This document shows, piece by piece, positions 48,770 through 61,477 of a stretch of DNA of 64,000 bases. Source of the DNA: Glandiceps talaboti (Eukaryota; Hemichordata; Enteropneusta; Spengelidae); assembly GCF_964340395.1 (NCBI RefSeq), contig NC_135558.1, positions 17,185,771 to 17,249,770 on the forward strand. Direction: 5' to 3'. The notes under the pieces were generated by a model. It was not told the origin of the DNA, made no database searches, and saw only the letters and a program-made list of their open reading frames with translations. The position numbers and the translations under genes are program-made. The first letter of the stretch is position 1; each line of letters begins with the position of its first letter.

Positions 48770-49900
48770 ATTGAAAGAACCGATGTGACGTCATCTGTTT
48801 TCTTTGTACCTGACACAATCCTAGCTGCTGTATTTTGGGCATGTTCAAGAGGGACAATGTTTTTAGCTGGCAGCCCATACAGAAGGGCCATTCAGTAGTC
48901 AGGTATCGATGATATAAGTGCATGACCAAGGTTCTGACAAACTCCGTTTGTAAGATACTGGCGTATGCGACCATAGACAGTGGAGGGGCCCCCTCCACTG
49001 TCAATGATGCGACCTATTGTTCGGGGGTGAAAAAGAACTGATCTACATGTCAACGAGATGTGCTTCTTGAGGTTATAACGGTCATCAATTGTTACACAAA
49101 TGGTACATGCTGAATCCACTAACTGCACAGAAGACGATCCCATGTTGATGTGGTTCATGAGACGAGGAAGCCTGTTGAACTGAGACGTGATAAGGAGGAC
49201 CTCGGTTTTGCCATCATTAAACTAGCTTATTTTGGGTCATTTAATATCATGTGCAACAGTTTCCATAGACAGTGGAGGGGCCCCCTCCACTGTCAATGAT
49301 GCGACCTATTGTTCGGGGGTGAAAAAGAACTGATCTACATGTCAACGAGATGTGCTTCTTGAGGTTATAACGGTCATCAATTGTTACACAAATGGTACAT
49401 GCTGAATCCACTAACTGCACAGAAGACGATCCCATGTTGATGTGGTTCATGAGACGAGGAAGCCTGTTGAACTGAGACGTGATAAGGAGGACCTCGGTTT
49501 TGCCATCATTAAACTAGCTTATTTTGGGTCGTTTAATATCATGTGCAACAGTTTCCATCTTAGTTACTGTAGTTGACGTATGTGATTGGGGAAATATATT
49601 GGTAAATCTGGTTGTCGTCTGCATGTTGTTGCATATTGAGATTTTGATGTCGGATTAGCTTTCCAAGTGGTGATGTGTATAGACAGCATACGCGTGTAAG
49701 AGTGGACCAAGCACAGGGTTTTGTGACACTCCACACTGCAAATGTTTGGTTTCTGATATGCCTTGTACAGAAATGGACTGTTGTATATCTTTGAGGTATA
49801 AAGACTCTAGTCGAATGCCTGTAATACCGAGCTCGGAATAAACTTGAAATTATGCTGGAGTCAGAATTTACGGGGGGGGCATGAACAAAATTGAGGTTCA
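48770..49900 (-). mobile_element. LINE (CR1/L2-like) RT fragment with internal tandem duplication
   Basis: On the minus strand: 'SPLGKLIRHQNLNMQQHADDNQIYQY' region, where YADD reads HADD (49,620-49,700). Then 'MNHINMGSSSVQLVDSACT', 'RYNLKKHISLTCRSVLFH', 'RIRQYLTNGVCQNLGHAL', and a C-terminal 'YGLPAKNIVPLEH'-like stretch (48,810-48,890). A 291 bp part occurs twice in tandem (48,971-49,261 and 49,262-49,557). A 42 bp in-frame insertion (48,971-49,012) containing a hairpin sits inside the RT frame. Confidence 0.8.
48965..49014. mobile_element. Micro-hairpin insertion, 8 bp duplication ATGCGACC
   Basis: A 34 bp insert centred on a 27-base palindrome (GACAGTGGAGGGG/CCCCTCCACTGTC) between exact ATGCGACC copies (48,965-48,972 and 49,007-49,014). 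It interrupts a LINE RT frame between 'RTIGRI' and 'RQYLTN', so the pre-insertion state is inferable. Most of it is repeated at 49,262-49,300 as part of the tandem duplication. Confidence 0.75.
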
Positions 49901-50028
49901 AAGGGAGGGGGGCATGACAATTGTGATGGTCTGAAAGGGCCCCCGAATATTCTGCTCATGATTTGAACCAAAATTAAACCTCAGGAGCAGTTGTTTACCA
50001 AGTAAATTTACATTTGTATAAGTGTATG

Positions 50029-50133
<105 letters not shown>

Positions 50134-51072
50134 GCCGTATGTCTCCTTCTCTCTTGCTCTATCTCTCTGTGTGGAGACTTTGTTGAACATTCAAACCACA
50201 GGAGCAATCGTTTACCTTGTACTTTGCAAAATTGTTCACTTCATTTACCTACCACACATTTAATTATTAGGCAGCCAATGGCCAAACGAATGTGTGTGTC
50301 TGCCAAAATATCTATGTATTAGTTAAAGCGTAGGTAATACAGTTGTAAAATAATTTAATGAGAGTACAATTTGGGTATTGAAGACAATTTTCAAGTACTT
50401 TATGGCTTCCAATAATGTGTATGGTTTGAAATATTATGCCGCTAAATGGCCTCCTACATGTCCTTATTTTTCAAACAATTGCCTACTGTGGGAGGGGGAC
50501 ACACCCTCCCCACTAGTTATCGAAGGGGGGTGCCGTTTCTGTCAAGACATAGGATTCAAAAAGAAAACTCTGCTGGTTAAGTTTTTCCAAGTACAGGTTA
50601 CAGCCCAATGAGCCCACATCCATTTGTAAAGAAATCTCTATGTCTGATATGTATGGACACTGAAGTTGATTTCCACTGTTAGCTTACAGTGTGTCATATA
50701 GTGTACCATACTGTACTTCTCTGACGTGTATGGGGAGGGGGTAATGTATAATTGCATATTAAAATATGTGCAGCCGGGGGGGGGGGGGTATGGACGTCGC
50801 CATCTTTCAAGCGCTAAATTACCTGTTAATCGAGATTTGTTTCAAAACATTAGCATGGTTGATAATATATGTGAAAGGGGTAAACTAAGAATGGTTTCTG
50901 GGATCGCCTAAGTCAACACGACATATATTGTGGATGGTCTGAGATATTCGATTACGATTCACATCGTCCGATTTCCAATCGTCCCAATATCCATATTAAC
51001 ATTCTTTATCGTTTCAAAATCACAAAAATGCATATGTCGTGGTGGGGTGAGTACCAACTCTAGTTTGGTCTC

Positions 51073-52318
<1,246 letters not shown>

Positions 52319-52490
52319 TGCTCCTTATAGTCTCGCTGCCAGACTCGAGACTATCGTCCCTAATCTGTTTACCGAGCGGCGCAGCCGCGAGAATAGAGGG
52401 GGACTGGTCCCGCTCTTCTCGCGGCTGCGCCGCTCGGTAAACAGATTAGGGACGATAGTCTCGAGTCTGGCAGCGAGACTATGCTCCTTA
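52319..52490. mobile_element. Palindromic MITE (66 bp perfect arms) with 9 bp target duplication
   Basis: Arms 52,328-52,393 and 52,416-52,481 are perfect reverse complements separated by 22 bp. The arms are GC-rich in a moderately AT-rich neighbourhood. TGCTCCTTA flanks both sides exactly (52,319-52,327 and 52,482-52,490). A 9 bp duplication is characteristic of Mutator-like elements. No coding capacity. Confidence 0.85.
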
Positions 52491-53497
52491 CAGCAGTTTG
52501 TTTTTCCCGCATATGCATACATTACCCATAATCCTTTTAAGTATTCTGCAGATATCTGCGCAATGTGCACTCATGACTCATGAAAATCTGGAATGCACTG
52601 ATCGAAGCCAATTGTACAGTTATACTATAAAAACAGGAGTTATGAGTATAATTGAAATAAAACAAGAGAATAAGAGATGAGGGCCCTCAGAATCGTCACG
52701 TAGAGTGATATAACAGTTACATGGATGCCGGGCATGTACCCATAGGTACGGGCCCGGGGGGGGGGGGGTTCTGCATGCCGAACGTCATTAAGTATTTCCT
52801 TTACTTTGGTGCTCATGATCGTAATTTGGATGATGCCCAAGATATTTGAGGCGTGAATACCTGTTGTTCTTCTAAAGGCTTGTTTATTACTGTGAAGATC
52901 ACACCCTAACACTTAATTGTTCTATAAACGACACATGGACAAGAATACTATTCCCATAGAGGTTAGTCTAGTTAATTCCTGATGGACCGTATTTCGTTCA
53001 GCGTTACGTTGTACATAACACGGTCAGTCAGAAACTATAGACGACATGGACGACATGGATGCCATATAATATTCCCAATAGTCACTCAATTTTACTTAGC
53101 TAGAAATAATGTCCACAGACTCAAATCTGTCAGCACGTCTCTACTGTGAGTTTGTTGACGCTATTGGCCGGTCAGGTTTGTTAAGAAGCTCCATACACTA
53201 GCAATATTTGTGGCCCAATTTTAAACTATTATTGGAAACGATTGTCATGTCATCTAAATCTGTATTACTATGCATCAAACGCGTAGAAATGTGAAACACG
53301 TTTAGTGGTGGCGGTATGTAGTGCATAATGAAAAGGCGTACTACGAACATTTATTTCAAAATGAGCCCTGTGATATTACAATCTACGTACGTCCTAACCA
53401 TGTAGTTCATATCATAAGCCTGCTTATATACATACATATGTATCGAATGCACTAGCTACACGTATAGCGTTTATGTACGTATTGATTGCAAGCACGG
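52491..53497. other. Interior of 17 kb block: no gene recognised
   Basis: Contains a G-run at 52,756-52,768. No coding motif seen. Confidence 0.4.
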
Positions 53498-53756
53498 TAG
53501 ATTTGAATATTCATTTGTTTACTGCCCGGTTATGGGGGTGAACTCATGAATATATTCTGAACTAAATGCAAATGTATTCAAATCACTTCCGACTCGCAAT
53601 CTGAACTATTTTTCAGATCGAGTATAATCCGATTAGACAGGCGCTAATGGGAAAGTACAGAAACGTCCACCTCATCAGCATAAAAGTACAGAATTGAACT
53701 CAATCTGAACTATAGTACGGAAAGTGTCGTAAACTGTACTATTTTTTCTACTAGTG
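53498..53756 (-). repeat. Right 259 bp terminal inverted repeat
   Basis: Reverse complement of 36,593-36,851 with no mismatch or gap. Its outer end abuts TATATA and then about 1.5 minisatellite units, after which the HNMT-like pseudogene's last exon begins at 53,857. Confidence 0.95.
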
Positions 53757-53762
53757 TATATA

Positions 53763-53805
53763 ATAAATCTCCTAACCCCTGACCTGTGTAAAGCAAATCC
53801 CCATG
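53763..53805. repeat. Minisatellite remnant beyond the 17 kb block
   Basis: 'aaatctcctaacccctgacc' followed by 'tgtgtaaagcaaatcccc' is about 1.5 units of the 33-36 kb minisatellite, in the same strand orientation. Confidence 0.7.
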
Positions 53806-54685
53806 AACGCCCTCACCTATGACCAATCTTCAGTAGTTTCCAAATAGTCATGATTATTATAATGTTGTAATAATGAAATCGCAGTCGTCACTACGAAAAA
53901 ACATATCATCACCTTCTCTCGTACAGCATTCCATCATGTATTCCAGCAAGAGGTTTACATTTTCTTGTGAGACATTTTTTCGAAAATCGTCTTTCTTAAA
54001 AATGATGTCTAGAATCTTATTCCCTTCTTCTGAATCCTCTTGAAAACACTCGGTAATTTTGACTTGAGCTTTTCTAGCGGGTTTTCTCTCCACTTGAATA
54101 TCAGGGATCTCCTCCAAAGCCGAAAGGACAATTTCTTCAGCATGGGCCCACACGTAATCGTCACGGTCAATCGTGCACACCTCACAATATTTCAGGAAAC
54201 ATTTTGTCCAAGCACCTGAAGAAGAAGAAGAAAAAAAAAACTCTGATAACAACATTGTATGTACAAAATCCAAGTGACAAAGTGGAAAAGCTGGTACACA
54301 AAGTGTCCGCCAAAAGACTATCTGTTATATATGCATTTACGATCAAAGTGGGTCATTTTGAAAGTTTAGGTCATTAGTTTTATTTATACTGCTGGAGACA
54401 ACATGATTATTATTGATGGAAGTTTCAAAATCTGAATGAACATTTAAAAGGAGAATTTACCCTAAATCAAAATCGTGCTGTGTTCAGCAGTAAAACTGCT
54501 CTCATCTAGCGAGTAAAACAGCAACCTAAACGTACGTGCAGATGATCAGAATTGATCATTACATTTATATGTTATATACAGTCTTCTGGTGTACAGTCCG
54601 TTTTATCTGTATCACACAATAGTGGATTCCTGATGAGCATTTTTACAAGTTACCGATGTCACGTACAATGTACACGGCATGATAT

Positions 54686-54732
54686 ACACTTATTTATTTA
54701 TTTATTTGTTTATTTATTTGTTTATTTATTTA
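54686..54732. repeat. (TTTA)n/(TTTG)n microsatellite
   Basis: Alternating TTTA and TTTG units in the last intron of the HNMT-like pseudogene. Confidence 0.9.
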
Positions 54733-55439
54733 ACCATGACAATAATCATGCAGTTCATAAAGGTGAGGAACACCTAATAGATAAACATGGACCCCAAAAC
54801 AAATATAAATAAAATAAAAGACAACCGGCAAAAAGTACAGTTACAATACACAATATTATAGACGGAAACACATTAATGAACACTTTGTACCATGACGAAC
54901 TGACACCCAGGTACTGGGACTTTCATGCATGATCAAACTTGTTTACTTCACGAGTAGCTCATGGTAATTGTCAACTGCTTGACAATTGACAATGAGTTCC
55001 AAATAGGATAAATTCTGTTAAAAGTACAAAATCAAAAATTCTCAGATTTCAAGAAGGAACCATCAATGATCGGATGTCACTGTGCCTAACAGAAATGTAA
55101 TTATCCTCGTTATATTTATTCAGGTCAATTCCCTTCTTTAAGAATTTGGTAGCAGATCCAAGCTTATAGAAGACGTACGCGTCTACTTATAACAAATCCT
55201 AATAGAAAATATGTGTATATCGGAGATGACCTCATACCATGAAGAGGAAGCTTTAGTGTGTGAAATGAAGAAAGATTGACAAGCGAAGGTAGAATTGTTT
55301 GCAAGTTGGCTGAACATGATCGTGAGATAATGCATATCATTGAAAGTCCAGATGACAACAAATGAAGGGAGTAGATCTCTATCTGAAAGCATATAATAGG
55401 CCAGACCCCCAATTACTGTACACAATTATGCAGTTCAGC

Positions 55440-56270
55440 ACGGTCATAGCTATGCTTGTAGTTCTTACTCAAGGTAAAACTCTTCCCCGTTTATTTGCGC
55501 TTTATCTGAATTGTTTTGAATACTCAATCAGTAGAGGGTTATGGCCATTTAGCAAAATACTTCAGTACCATTGTAAATGATGAATATGTTGAAGTTTATA
55601 TGCTCTTCTGTATGCTGATGATACCATTGTTTTTGCGGAAACATAAGAGAAGTCACAAAATGCACTCAATGCAGTTCACACTTACTGTCAAAATTGTCAC
55701 CTAACTGTTAACACAAGTAAAACCAAAGTGATAATTGTTTCTAAAATGTTTACCTTTGGTCATGACAAAATTGAAGTTTGTAGCGATTATGTATATTTGG
55801 GCATGACTTTTAATTCAATGGTAAATTCATAAAAGCTATTAACAAACAAGTAACCCAAGCTAGATTGAAGGCCAAAGCCCAAACACTTAATCTTCCCATG
55901 GACTGTCAGTCTTTTTGATGTGTTTGTTGTGCCCATTCTTTTGTATGGGAGTGAAATATGGGGTTGTCAAAGTTTCAAGTGAGACAGATATGGAAAACCT
56001 TCTAAAGGTAAATAGGAGAAGTGCAAACTATGGTGTACGGTGAACTCGCGATAGGCAGATCAAACTTAGAATGTACTGTAGATAAAAGAATGATCACTTT
56101 CTCGATACACCTTATTAATGCTAAGGAATGTAAGCTTTCAAGCACCATGTTTACATTGCTCAAGTCTAGTCTCTATGATCAAAACATTTCAACGATCAAA
56201 ACATTTCAAAACATTGTCAAAACCAAAAGTATTATTGACAAATGTGGTTTCTGAAATAGTTGGTATGATT
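55440..56270 (+). mobile_element. LINE RT fragment in HNMT-like intron
   Basis: Opposite strand to the host gene. In order, over shifting frames: 'LPRLFALYLNCFEY', 'VEGYGHLAKYFSTIVNDEY', 'LLYADDTIVFAE' (catalytic YADD intact, near 55,605-55,640), 'CHLTVNTSKTKVIIVSK', 'KIEVCSDYVYLGMTFN', 'VVPILLYGSEIWG', 'TMVYGELAIG', 'STMFTLLKSSLYDQN'. Several stops and frameshifts, so inactive. Jockey-like wording. Confidence 0.85.
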
Positions 56271-57235
56271 ACAGAGGTGTGAACACAAAATGATTGAAAC
56301 ACAACCTTGAGATATAAACTTGAGGTCAATACAAACAATTTATGTAAAGATTACATTCTCGCATACCTAAGTTATTATTTCTACCACTACATATTGAAAT
56401 ATACTCTGGCTTCTTACGGTTGTCAAAGAATGTTCTTACGTATACGTAATACATATTCATTAACAATGACGACATGATAATCTGTCCAATCAAAGTCCGT
56501 CTCTTAAATAATGCGTTTCAGATATATTACAAGTGCCTCATGTTATCGCTAATTACTGCAACTGCCGCAAAGTTGTCGGCAACGCAGAAAAACTACAGGA
56601 TACTCGCGCATACAAATTTCCCACGTGGAAGTCATAAAAGTTATAATTGGGGACTTTCACACGGCGAGTTTTGACGAGATTGCGAGCTAGCGTGAACAGC
56701 AAACGTTGTACAGATGCATACACTGAGTGAATGTGAACGAGCGATTCAAATGACCCGAGTAAAAGTTACTAGTCTCATTTAAATATACCCTATAGGATAA
56801 CCAATATTTGACGGGGTTAAAGAGTATAAAGTAAGAACGGGGAAAGATTTGTTGAACATTTACATTAAGGGCTGATAAACGGGTACTGTGGCAGTACAGG
56901 TGATGAATGCAGTCGTCCCGGCGATAATGCGCCCGAAGACACTATGCTAATCAGCTCTTGCCAAGGCATTAGCAGTATATCACGTGGTATGCAAGGGGCA
57001 ATCTGATTGGTTGTAGTGTTTACGTACAAAACGAATAAATTAGCTATGCCATAAATAACGATATATTAGATGAATGCAGCCACAGCCTGTGGGAGGCTCG
57101 TTAAGAACGTTGCCGTAAAACGGGCCGTGGTTTGCGACGATGAAAGAGTATGGCAGTTTCAAAAATGATCACTTGAAAATTATCTCTGTGATAAACCCAA
57201 CCAATAGAATCAATTTAACTTCATGCAAATTTCGA
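56271..57235. other. Sequence between two LINE parts; MITE-like piece
   Basis: No gene. 'gtaaaacgggccgtggtttg' near 57,112 resembles the interior of the possible MITE at 28,136-28,304. This block may be an insertion into the LINE. Confidence 0.4.
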
Positions 57236-57400
57236 TATTGAAACCATAAACTTTCAAAACGAGAACTATGATAACTTATGCAGTATTTGCAACCTTAGCA
57301 ATTTAGGTGATGAATTCCATATTTGTCCTTCTTACAAAGAATATGGGCAAAAGCTTATTAGGAGTTATTAACACAGAAAGCCAAACAAACACATATCTTC
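57236..57400 (+). mobile_element. LINE C-terminal zinc-finger fragment
   Basis: Reads 'NYDNLCSICNLSNLGDEFHI' then 'CPSYKEYGQKLIRSY', the CCHC-like end of jockey-type LINE proteins. It is probably the 3' end of the element at 55,440, with about 0.9 kb of unrelated sequence in between. Confidence 0.7.
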
Positions 57401-58407
57401 CTTGAACCTAACTTCAACTTTTGTTATGTATGTTTATTTGCACTCTTCACCTGTCGTTGTCATTTTTCTTCTCGTTTGTTGAACATTACCTTGTGTAACC
57501 TTACTACGTAGCCTTCTGACAGATCGCGACTGCATAGCGTGTACAAACGGAACCCGTTATACACACAGACATGTCGTATGTAGGAAGGGAAGCAGTGCAT
57601 TTACTTGCATGAAATAAGTTTCAAGCAGATACAATTTATAAAGAAAAGAAGATAACTGACACAAAACAACTGCTTCTAATGTAGGTTGACGGTAAGCTTT
57701 TTGTTTATATCTGCCATGTTCTCAGAATGTGGATTGTTTATTTAAAAAAGTTTAGTACGGCCGCCATGTGTTTGACAAGTCCACGTACGTAGGTGCATGT
57801 GGATGATAGAAATTCTCAATTGAAAAGAATGTTTTGCTCGAAATTGGAGCAGAATGAATTACAAATGTGTTTTGATGAGTGAATGGCCACAAAAGTTGTA
57901 CAATCAAACACTGTTCGCAAAAAAAATTGGAAGTTTGATGATATTTTGTACACTATATTATTAGGATGTATTCGTCACTGAAACCAAATCCTTGTAATGA
58001 AGGTATGAGGATTGTATATTCACATTTTGGCTTACTTATTCAGTGATTCAATGTTTCAGTGCTTCAATGTCTAAAATAAGGACCTCAATTGCAACAGTAC
58101 ATCTCTGTTTAGAAATGAACAAATATTCTGTGATAGACAGACAATCATATCCATAGCAATCACACGTATTTGTTTGAAACCTGCTGTCCTGAAACCAAGT
58201 ACTGGAACCATGTTCTGCAGAAAATGTAATACCTGGATTTTCTTTCACGAAATGATTATGAACCAAAGTCAAGGAGCCGTCGCACTTATTCAACACCTTT
58301 CAAATTGAACGGATTACAACAGCAGTGTTTGCTACTGAACATTCTGTAAGAACTACACATGCAGGAACATAATGAAATATCATCTTGTAGAATTTAGGAA
58401 GGTACGT

Positions 58408-58835
58408 GATTTTGTTACCATGGCAACTGATTTTCATAGAATGGTAACTTTTTTTTTGAACTCAGTATAACAAACTACCCCACACTGGGTGATCACTATG
58501 CAAATAAACCTCATGATATAAATTCATAACATTATTTTGCCAGCAGAAAATATTTTATCAAAACATTTTTTAAACCTCACGGCTTCGATGGAAACAGCTG
58601 TCCTATTTTAAATAATTTGCGTTACGTTGGATAGCAACGACCCATACATGTCAAAAACAAGGACATTTTTTAGATAATTTGTGTCCGTGTTTTATATCAA
58701 AATATGGAATAATAATCCACACATTATGGCGATTTTGGTGACCATGGCAACGGATGTTCATAAAAATGACACCCCCTCCCCCCTTTGAACTCATCATAAC
58801 AAACTACCATACTTCGGTTGCTTAATATTCAAATA
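58408..58835. repeat. Diverged direct repeat pair (about 105 bp)
   Basis: 58,408-58,520 and 58,733-58,835 share 'gattttg.t.accatggcaac.gat.ttcata' and 'tttgaactca..ataacaaactacc'. They lie in intron E3-E4 of the HNMT-like pseudogene. Confidence 0.55.
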
Positions 58836-60276
58836 ATCTTGATTATTATTAAAATCATTATTATTATACTACTATATCATTTAATTATTACAAAGACTAT
58901 TATGCAATAAACAAGTGCATTTGGTTTTCAGATATACATTTGCTGCATAACAGCCGCCACGGTAATAGACGTCTGCTAGTGTAAATAAGGTAAAGGCGTT
59001 TTTATCACAACATTTACTCGGGCACATGTTCTTTATATAGTCATAGCAAATCCCCCAAAAGACTTCCGTGTAACAGGATTATTGCCAAATATTGAAAATA
59101 GTGCCCCATTCTATGAAAATCACTAGCCCATAGCACGTGACACGATCTAAGCCAAACACTGAAGCCTTTATGAAAAAGGTATGATATAAAACGTTATAAT
59201 GCATGGCGAAACTGTGTTATTGAACTTAGTATCTTATACACTTTAATAGTATTGACTATTTGTTCGGATTGTGTGTCTCATATGAATATAAACTGATATG
59301 ATGACAAGTAAAACAACGTGAAAGCCTCTCTGAGTTTGTTCATCAGAGAAATGTGCCCAATATCTGAAATCGTTAATTTGGGTGGCTAGTACTGTAACCT
59401 AGAATCCAGTTATGTGGGAATTTTGCTCTCTCATTTTTTAAACTTCCACACCTAGCATTTGGCTATAACATGCATATTCAAACCTGAAATTAGATTATGA
59501 TTTTATGAAATTATGATTTCGTACAGTAATGCTGAATATGGCAAGCATATGCAGATCTTACAGATCTCTCAGTTGGTTCTAATCACATGGTGAAGCTATC
59601 GACGTCATCTCACACCATGAACAATTAAAAACTTCAAGTTTTCTGGCCACTGTTTCATTATTAATAGATCATTAGCAAAATGCCATGGGAGGTATGAGAA
59701 AACCGACAGTAAAATCCCCGCACACCTAGATTCTAGACTTATATTAATTTGCATATTTACCTTCACCAAATCGTAAAAGGATCAATCCATCCTTTTGCAT
59801 CCAATCACACAAAGTTCGAATAATTGCACCTGGATCTTTAAAGTAATATAAACTGTGAAGCGCGTAGATTACATCATACTTTATACATTGGTCTGCTTTC
59901 TCTCTCTCCCTGTCAGCGATGAACTCTTCCATAGTCTGACAATGTGGAATGAATGTGACTCCTTTCCATTCCTTGCTGTTTAAATCAATTAGAGCTTTAA
60001 AATCATCCAGATATCCGTCAGCAGGTTCCACTAGATCATAAACTATCTTTGAGTATCGACGAACAAGGGCATTGATGATAGGAACATCATTGGTCCCTGT
60101 GCAAAGAAGAAGAAAAAATTAAACTTTAGAGTACTAAGAAGTTTCCTAGATATACATTTCCTTTTAATATCCTGCATACAGCTTAGGTAATCCGGCAAGT
60201 GGCGGTAACACGTGACTAGGAGAATTTCACAACTTAAAATTAAGCGTACACAGACTTTGACTCTTTAATACTGAAA

Positions 60277-60477
60277 ATGAATAATGTGGAATTTGAAAGT
60301 TCTTCAGACAGGGAAGACCTTGCAGAGTTCGTTAGATTATTGGATGATTTAACTGAACTTCCTGTGACTATTCAAACATATATATCTGGTGAATTAAGTA
60401 AGTGCAAACCATTGCGGGGTTCTTACGCTGTATCAATTTTTGGCGGGATTGTACGCAAATCTGCATCATCGAGCTAG
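60277..60477 (+). CDS. Small open frame, probably transposon-derived
   Basis: A 66-codon frame starting MNNVEFESSSDREDLAEFV, acidic and leucine-rich, in an HNMT-like intron on the opposite strand. It runs directly into the DIRS-like region (the overlapping frame 'LRCINFWRDC' resembles the segment preceding DIRS RT). I therefore suspect it is the end of an upstream DIRS open frame rather than a host gene. Not recognised with certainty. Confidence 0.3.
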   Translation: MNNVEFESSSDREDLAEFVRLLDDLTELPVTIQTYISGELSKCKPLRGSYAVSIFGGIVRKSASSS

Positions 60478-60950
60478 TTGAATGTCTTTGATTTCTATGC
60501 CTATTCCTCTTTCTACGTTTAATAATCCATGAACCTTAGCATAGTTGACCTCCACAGACGAGTTGCTAGAGACAATGGCAATAGCTAAAGTTATGTAAAA
60601 GCCTAAAATTGTAATCCCTTATCAGTCTCTAAGAACGAGTAAGATAAGAACACGTTAGTTCTTAACCTACGAAAGGTCAACTTGTTGTACAAAAAAAGTT
60701 TATGTGCGAAGACCTGAGGGTCGCAAAGGAACTAATAAACCTAGGGATTTTCTCGGTAAGTTTGACTTGAAATCAGAGTACCATCATGTGGAGATTTTCT
60801 CAGACCGTTGTAAATTTCTTGGTTTTTCATGTTCATTTCCCGAAGGTAGGGATTAGTTTTATTTTTGCGTACTTCTGTGTGGGTTATTATATGGTCCAGA
60901 TTTACCAAATTGCCACTCCGTTATTGCAAAGTGCAGCAGTGAAAGTTATT
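60400..60950 (+). mobile_element. DIRS-type retrotransposon RT fragment
   Basis: In shifting frames: 'PIPLSTFNNP', 'LVLNLRKVN' (family pattern RLILDLRxVN), 'MCEDLRVAKELINLGIFS', 'FDLKSEYHHVEIFSD' (catalytic block), 'KFLGFSCSFPEG', 'FYFCVLLCGLLYGP' (family LPFGLSSAP). The FDLKSxYHH and FLGFSW-like order distinguishes DIRS/Ngaro RTs from LINE RTs. Many stops; inactive. Confidence 0.8.
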
Positions 60951-61123
60951 AGGCAACAGTTATATTTAGTGCGACACTTTAGGTGCAGGACACTGTTGCA
61001 GCAACATCTCAAATTTCCAAAGAAGTAGTATAAAGTCAGATCTGAAAGTAAAGCACTCCGAGTACATTTTAATATGCAGATCAAACTATACCAAAACAAC
61101 ATATACACTCAGCTTGTGCCCTT

Positions 61124-61477
61124 TTAAAGTGGCCATATGGATGAGAATTTGGTATTTATTTTAAATATTTATTTGATAAAACAGCTTCACCATGTTTTTC
61201 TACTTGAAAAAATAATGCAAAAGAACATATACCAAGTCTATGTTCATAACTCAATACATTGCAAAAAGATGCACAAAGTGTAAGAAGTTTATTATTGTAC
61301 GTAAAATAACAATCATTTTACACATTGTTTAATGTTTTGGCGTTTATTGAGATGTGAACATGGACTTGGCATATGTTATTTCACATTATTTTTTCAAGTA
61401 GAAAAACATAGTGAGGCTGTTTTATCAAATAAAAATCCAAAATAAATACCAAATTCTCATCCATGTGGCCACTTTAA
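61124..61477. mobile_element. MITE of 354 bp with TTAA ends
   Basis: Starts TTAAAGTGGCCATATGGAT and ends ATCCATGTGGCCACTTTAA. Imperfect inverted arms of about 135-145 bp extend inward ('gagaatttggtatttatttt', 'aagaacatataccaagtcta' and their complements). TTAA on both sides is compatible with a piggyBac-like target duplication. It sits in the intron between HNMT-like exons E2 and E3. Confidence 0.8.

Noticed and set aside
53498-53756. Helitron interpretation of the 259 bp repeat (CTAG end with an upstream short stem, followed by T)
   Set aside because: Eight more bases beyond CTAG are shared by both copies, the other end lacks TC, and the two copies face each other across a single insertion site.
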